Positions 58,741 to 64,000 of a DNA stretch of 64,000 nt are shown piece by piece (position 1 is the first letter of the stretch; the number at the start of each line of letters is the position of its first letter). The DNA comes from Plasmodium malariae (Eukaryota; Apicomplexa; Aconoidasida; Haemosporida; Plasmodiidae). The position numbers were made by a program, and so were the translations under genes. The notes beneath the pieces were generated by a model. The model was not told the DNA's origin. It was given only the letters and a program-made list of their open reading frames with translations, and made no database searches. Location: assembly GCF_900090045.1 (NCBI RefSeq), contig NC_041786.1:1606501-1670500 (forward strand), given 5' to 3'.

Positions 58741-60809
58741 ATGCAGAATGTTTTATTAGTAAAACATATGAAACGATCGTTCTCAAGTTTAAAACATGAA
58801 TTACAAAAATTCGAAGTAGTTACCAATAAGTTTCTACAATGCATTAAAAAATACAAGACAGAAAAAGACCTTTGTTTATCATCCTATATGAATTATAAAA
58901 AAGAAATAAAGGAATATATAAATTGTTTATTTGATAAAAATACTTTAGTTAATTTTGAAAACAGGGATTATAGGATGATATTTACTTATAGCATACTACT
59001 ATCAAAGAGAATTTTGTTTCAAAAGGAGCATCTAAAAAATGTGCTCATCTCTTACATTGCAAACTACACAAAAAGGAAAAAGGGGGGGGATACAAACCCT
59101 AATGAGGAGCAACAAGTGAAACGAAAGGAAAGTAGTATAAGAGGCGGTGGTAGTGATAATGGTAACGAAACAAATGAACTGTTACTCCTATTTAAGTTTC
59201 TTTTTTTCTTAAACGTAGATTATGACAGAGCAATATATAATCATCTTTATTCTGAGCTAAATAATGAAATTGAGTGGTGTCCCTTGGACGAGTTAGTTGA
59301 ATGTATAAAACTAATATCATCATTTAAAAATAAAAAATGGGTAAACCACAAAGTTTTCTCTAGATGTATAAATGAAATAATTAAAAGAAATAATGAAAAG
59401 CAGAATGATAATGATGTGTTAAACTTTTTAATAACAATTGTAAAATCTTGTTCTCGTCTTAACTGTGAAATTACAGATATATCTGTTTTGTTAGATACCT
59501 TTAGAGAAAGTTATGATAAAAATAAAAAAAGTGACATGCACATGTTAATAAAAATTATTTATAATTTATTTTTATGTAATTATCATAATTACAAAAATAC
59601 GAATCAACTAATTGATTTATTAAAAGAAGAAATCATGCAAACAAATAAAGAAGAGGATTATCCTTTATATAAAAAATACTTATATAATAATAATATCATC
59701 ATAGATAATAATGTAGACCTAAATACAGATATGATAAAAAAAAATACAGATGCTTATATATCGAATGATAACATAAACAATATTCATCAACTATACTTCA
59801 AAACAAGAGAACAACTCAAAGGCCACCTACCTAGTACATCTATAACATCCATAAATTTGTATAGACTTAAGTTTGTCGATCTTCTTATTCGGTCGGATAG
59901 TTACCTTTACAATACTTTCTATTCTCCCAACTCGCACTTTTTTGACTTCGTCCGGCAGTTGAAAATGGAGGGTAAAAAAAAAGAAAAAAAAAATTATTTA
60001 AAACAACTAAATTGCATCAGTCTTATGGTAGAGGAAACTGCACAAGTATAAGCAGAAAGATGTTATGTGCATTTTTGCATATTTACGCATTCATACAATT
60101 GCCTATTTGCATATTCTTATGTTTACATATTTATAATTCCGTTATAGGCAAAGAAGTGAAGGAAACCATATTCAGCAAGCAAGCCAAGTTTTTTATAAAG
60201 GAGAACGGGTAAAAGAACCACAGTTGTGTTTTTATGTCCATTTGCACATTGCATATATTTACACATTCTGGAACTATATTTGTATATATATATATATGTA
60301 TATGTATGTGTGTATACCATTAGTTATGTTATACTGTAATGTGCTTTATCGTTCTTTCCGTTAGGTTTAAGATAGGATATAAACATGTACACATATACCC
60401 CATAATTTTCTTACCAGATTTTAAAAACGCTTACGTAGAATTTGTACACAATATCCTCATTAATAAGCAAATGAAGGACGGCACAAATAAAATTCATAAG
60501 CTCTATTTAAACCACAAAATTAGGCACATGAAATTCTTAGGATGGTAAAGTTTTAGCAATCCTGTGTATAACTATACGTGAGGGGATATGCACATACATA
60601 AGAGTATACACGTACATGCGCTTACACATATGGATATAAGCGCAACTGTAAATAAGGAGCATATGTCACTTAATTTTTTTTCCATTTATTTTAACCTTTT
60701 TTTTCGTAGGTACCCCATCCTACTTTACGAGCATGAATGGAAAAAGCTAAGGTTATCAAGGAACAAACATAGAAAATTTTTTTTGATAAATTTTAAAGTT
60801 TACATTTAA
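58741..60809 (+). CDS. RAP-domain-like protein, probably organellar RNA-binding, four exons
   Basis: Predicted exons 58741-60045, about 60162-60208, 60365-60544 and 60710-60809. The join of exon 1 to exon 2 is ambiguous: AG at 60147 would need a phase-1 donor (about 60020), while AG at 60161 fits the donor at 60045 in phase. The long N-terminal part (MQNVLLVKHMKRSFSSLKHE) is Leu/Ile-rich and helical (HMLIKIIYNLFLCNYHNY) with an initial basic stretch that could target mitochondria. The C-terminus KIRHMKFLGWYPILLYEHE, then KKLRLSRNKHRKFFLIN, matches the RAP-domain pattern (R-x-L-x-x-xGW-xx-hh-h-xxW-xx-L-x-xxK-x-xhL). RAP proteins process organellar RNAs in apicomplexans. The helical arrays usual for this class fit. 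Confidence 0.6.
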
Positions 60810-61108
60810 AAAAAATTGCTATGTATTAATATAATGTGTACATATATATTATGCATGTATATATGTATATTATGGATGTACATATATTATAACAAGTTAA
60901 CATACACAACTTGATGTTTTATAATTTCCTTTTTCTCTTATAACAGAAATTATAATGAAAAACTTGGGTACATAAAAAAAGCGTTTAAAAGCGTAAGAAG
61001 CCATACACAAGAAGTATAATGAATGACAAATTAAGGGGAGATAAAAATTTACGTAAAAAAAAAATAAATCGAATAGGGGCATACACAGATATATTATATA
61101 CGTATATA

Positions 61109-61154
<46 letters not shown>

Positions 61155-61441
61155 CGCATATATACATACATATATATGCACGTATAATGACGTACTTTTT
61201 TAATTATATATACATAAAATTAATTCCAAAAATACATGACTCTTCGACTAGTGTACAACAAAAAAAAAAAAAAAAAAAAATTAAGAAGAATTTAAATAAC
61301 CATAAATAAAATGGAATAATGGAAGTAAAATATAGTAATGGGAGTGAAATGCAGCAACTGGAGTAAAATAAAGTGAAAAATAGTAGAAAATTAATGATCA
61401 GTCATAAAAAAAAGTGAAAAAAATGCATTAAAGTTAAATCA
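60810..61441. other. Convergent intergenic region
   Basis: Spacer between two genes with facing 3' ends. It holds a (TA)n run at 61102-61145, a 20-A run at 61260-61280 and TACATATA repeats at 60840-60890. No gene seen. Confidence 0.6.
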
Positions 61442-62627
61442 CTATGGCTCTAAATTATCGATTGATTTGTCCATTGGGGAATCCTCTTTTTTCTTTTTCT
61501 TAATTTTGAAAGACATTCTTCTCCTTATAGTTTTTTGTGTCTACATGATGGAAGAAACGACGTAAAATGGAGATTTATTTTGTAATTACAAAATAGTTTA
61601 ACGTGTTGATACATAGATGTAGAGATGTACAAGGGTATACCCATACTCATAGATACACAATGACAAAGGAACACATATAGTTACAGGAATACAAAGACAT
61701 ACATGTGTATCACTACGAAAAGGTAAAGCTCACAAATAATTACCTTAATAATAGTTCGTAAAGGCTTGTATAATAAAGGTACAACTGGTGTCTCTACTTT
61801 TACCAAATCAACATCAATTTGCTTGCATAAATGATTCATTTTAGCAATTTTTTTAATACATTCATGACTTAATCCATGTATAGTTACATTTTTGTTATTA
61901 AGGTTGTACTGCTGTTTAACAGATGTTAAAGCTTCAATTGCCGTATAATCAAATAAAGTGCTCTTCCCTTTAAGAACTATATTAACTGTTGAGCTATCGT
62001 TTTCATAGATAAATAACCGTGTGAACATTTTTTTTGATGCGTAAAATAAATGCCCTTCGATTTCGTAGTACTGAAAATGGAAAGAAATAGAAATACGTTC
62101 GTATCTATATGTATGCATATATACACATGTGCACACGCAAAGAAATAAAGACGCAAAAAAGAAAACCCGCACACATATATACACGTGAATCAGCCTGCAT
62201 ACACAAATAATTTAGATGTAAGTCCTTTTTTTATCATTTGAATTATAAAGTAATGAAGCATCACTTGAACTTTTCCTTCTCCTTTTCCTACCTTTGTGTC
62301 TGTGTCCTTATCATAAAATATTTCAAATTTAAAAGTTGATTTACTTTGCCAAACGTATACTAAAGCGGATAAAATTATCCCTGCAAAAACCCCAGTTGGA
62401 ACGCTCACGAAAACCTACAAAGATGGAAAAAATGGGGGGGGGAGGGGTTGAACATATGTGTACATAGGGATGAGTACATACAAATATTTTCATACTCGCG
62501 CATATATTTCTATTGGAAACATCAATAATTAAGGGACTATTAAGTATATACATGCATACAGTTTATACATGTCATATAGTTCATATAGATCATTCGGTGT
62601 GTATGTTTTACACTTCTCACACTTTTC

Positions 62628-62663
<36 letters not shown>

Positions 62664-63543
62664 TATTACACATAAGACAGTGACAAGGACAATGATAAAG
62701 GCATCCCATCTTGATATTTTTCTGCTCATGCATGGGTGGCAGTTTCTTATGTACGCAGGGCAGAAGGTAAAGAAAACAATAGGAATGGAAAACCATTTGA
62801 AACAATGTAAAAAAACAGTAATCATTATTCCACATAAAAAAGATAAAGGAATATAATTCAACAAAGAATAACCAAAAAGTAGTATGCCATATATTAATAT
62901 TGCTGCTACTACTCCGCTCTCCTTACCTCTAGCTCCATTTCTATAATTTAAAACTGATAAACCTAACAAACTACTACCACCTACAGCACTTCCTAACGTA
63001 GCTAAAATATTACCAATAAAAAGAGAAAAAATAGTTTCATTTGTATCACAATCCGCTCCACCCATATCTTTTATTACTTCACTAACCATTAACACTTCAA
63101 CTAGTAACACTACAAACATATTTACTATTTGTTTAATTAAATCCATATCAAAAACAACTTTCGAAAAATTTAAATCCTTATTAGTGAATAAAAAAGTCGG
63201 CTTCGCTTTGTCCGATGTAAAGGAAAACATATCACCCACTGTAAATGATTTGACATCTTTAAAGGAATCAAAATTGTGTAAAATTTTTCGAAGAATGACG
63301 AACTCCACAAATATCGTAACTGCTATAGCTATTAGTGTCGATGGGATCTTGTGCCCTACCTACAAAAAAGAAAGATATGGAGATTATAGTACAGCAAATA
63401 AAACGCAGTGTTAGAATCTGGTAATTATAAACGTACAAAGGGATTCATACACTAAACATTTCTATCCTTTAACTCATTATATTAACACAAGGAGCATGCT
63501 GCTTTTACTATACAACATAGTTGCTCATCTGCTAACACTATCA

Positions 63544-63597
<54 letters not shown>

Positions 63598-64000
63598 ATA
63601 ATGAAGAAGCACTCTTTTTATGCATTGTGAATAATACAAAAAAAAAGAAAAAGAAAAACATTTTTAATATAGTAATGTTCATATTGTCATGTTCAAACTA
63701 ATTTTATTTGGAGAGGGTCTTATTACGAAAGGCATACACACATTTATATATATATATTCTCAATAACACGTTCATGTAATGCATATACACATATATGAAC
63801 ATATACACATATATGAACATATACACATATGCACATATGGTCAGGGGTAAATAAAGCCTACCTTGGGTATCTTTTTCCAAAGCTCCACTATGATAACAAC
63901 AAGAGTACAGATAATGAGAAAAAAAAGTAAATAATATCCCCTAATATATTCATGTGTGAAAGGGTCTTTTAGGGTATGTAACTGGGCCCTTAAAAAAATA
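61442..64000 (-). CDS. SulP/SLC26-type inorganic anion transporter, 5' part missing
   Basis: A membrane anion exchanger family (sulfate, bicarbonate or chloride). The gene enters from the right edge; exons in order: 64000-63862 (partial), 63359-62670, 62414-62292, 62070-61744 and 61540-61442, all in phase. TM stretches include YYLLFFLIICTLVVIIVELW, PSTLIAIAVTIFVEFVILR, QIVNMFVVLLVEVLMVSEVI, IFSLFIGNILATLGSAVG and SLLNYIPLSFLCGIMITV. GARGKESGVVAAILIYG is a typical core feature. After VSVPTGVFAGIILSALVYVW comes a cytoplasmic STAS domain (YYEIEGHLFYASKKMFTR; LKGKSTLFDYTAIEALTS), then a Lys-rich tail ending DSPMDKSIDNLEP. A 28-T run lies in the intron after 62670, not in the coding sequence. Known in P. 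falciparum as the SulP anion exchanger (recollection); the substrate is not readable from sequence. Confidence 0.88.

Noticed and set aside
62569..62856. Plus-strand ORF with Phe run in the SulP region
   Set aside because: Antisense shadow of SulP exon 2 and of the adjacent intron T-run.

Overview
This 64 kb window looks like nuclear chromosomal DNA from a malaria parasite (Plasmodium). It is very AT-rich and full of poly-A/T, (TA)n and CATA-type runs. Genes are intron-rich with short AT-rich introns, and the proteins carry Asn-, Asp- and Lys-rich low-complexity inserts. Recognisable genes are an apicoplast-type RNA polymerase alpha subunit, a PDI, a class II ankyrin-containing histone deacetylase, Yip1, Isy1, a TMEM43-like protein, a diacylglycerol kinase and a SulP anion transporter. 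From memory, the order rpoA - PDI-14 - ... - HDA1 - ... - DGK - ... - SulP resembles the distal part of P. falciparum chromosome 14. The base composition seems less extreme than P. falciparum and much more AT-rich than P. vivax, so a P. malariae/P. ovale-like species is my best guess. That is inference only.

Layout, left to right: 1-1000, possible exons of an unresolved minus-strand gene; rpoA (-, 1001-3718); PDI-14-like (+, 5247-7686); a small unknown, weakly Tctex1-like protein (+, 8444-9406); a gluzincin (M1-like) metallopeptidase (-, 9988-13673); a multi-exon 7-TM, GPR180-like protein (-, 14120-17387); HDA1 (-, 18710-25084); YIP1 (+, 26797-29080), overlapping tail-to-tail with ISY1 (-, 29063-30374); a 2190-residue calpain-fold-like protein (+, 30967-38280); an unknown 301-residue protein (-, 39613-40518); two or one very large unknown low-complexity proteins (-, 41646-48840); TMEM43-like (+, 50751-53224); DGK (+, 54792-56429); a RAP-like protein (+, 58741-60809); and a SulP/SLC26 transporter cut by the right edge (-, 61442-64000).

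The genes are housekeeping or parasite-conserved functions, each with its own promoter: apicoplast transcription, secretory-pathway folding and trafficking, pre-mRNA splicing, chromatin deacetylation, lipid signalling, anion transport. I see no operon, no mobile element, no CRISPR array, no tRNA or rRNA, and no gene cluster that reads as a new biological system. The most interesting points are gene-structure ones: an 18 bp overlap of two convergent conserved coding regions, frames broken at long homopolymers inside two large genes, an extra terminal exon for HDA1, a phase-consistent chain of small exons giving a 7-TM receptor-like protein, and a calpain-like domain that seems to lack its catalytic cysteine.

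Exon joins were worked out by hand from GT/AG sites and codon phase. They are predictions, not transcript evidence.
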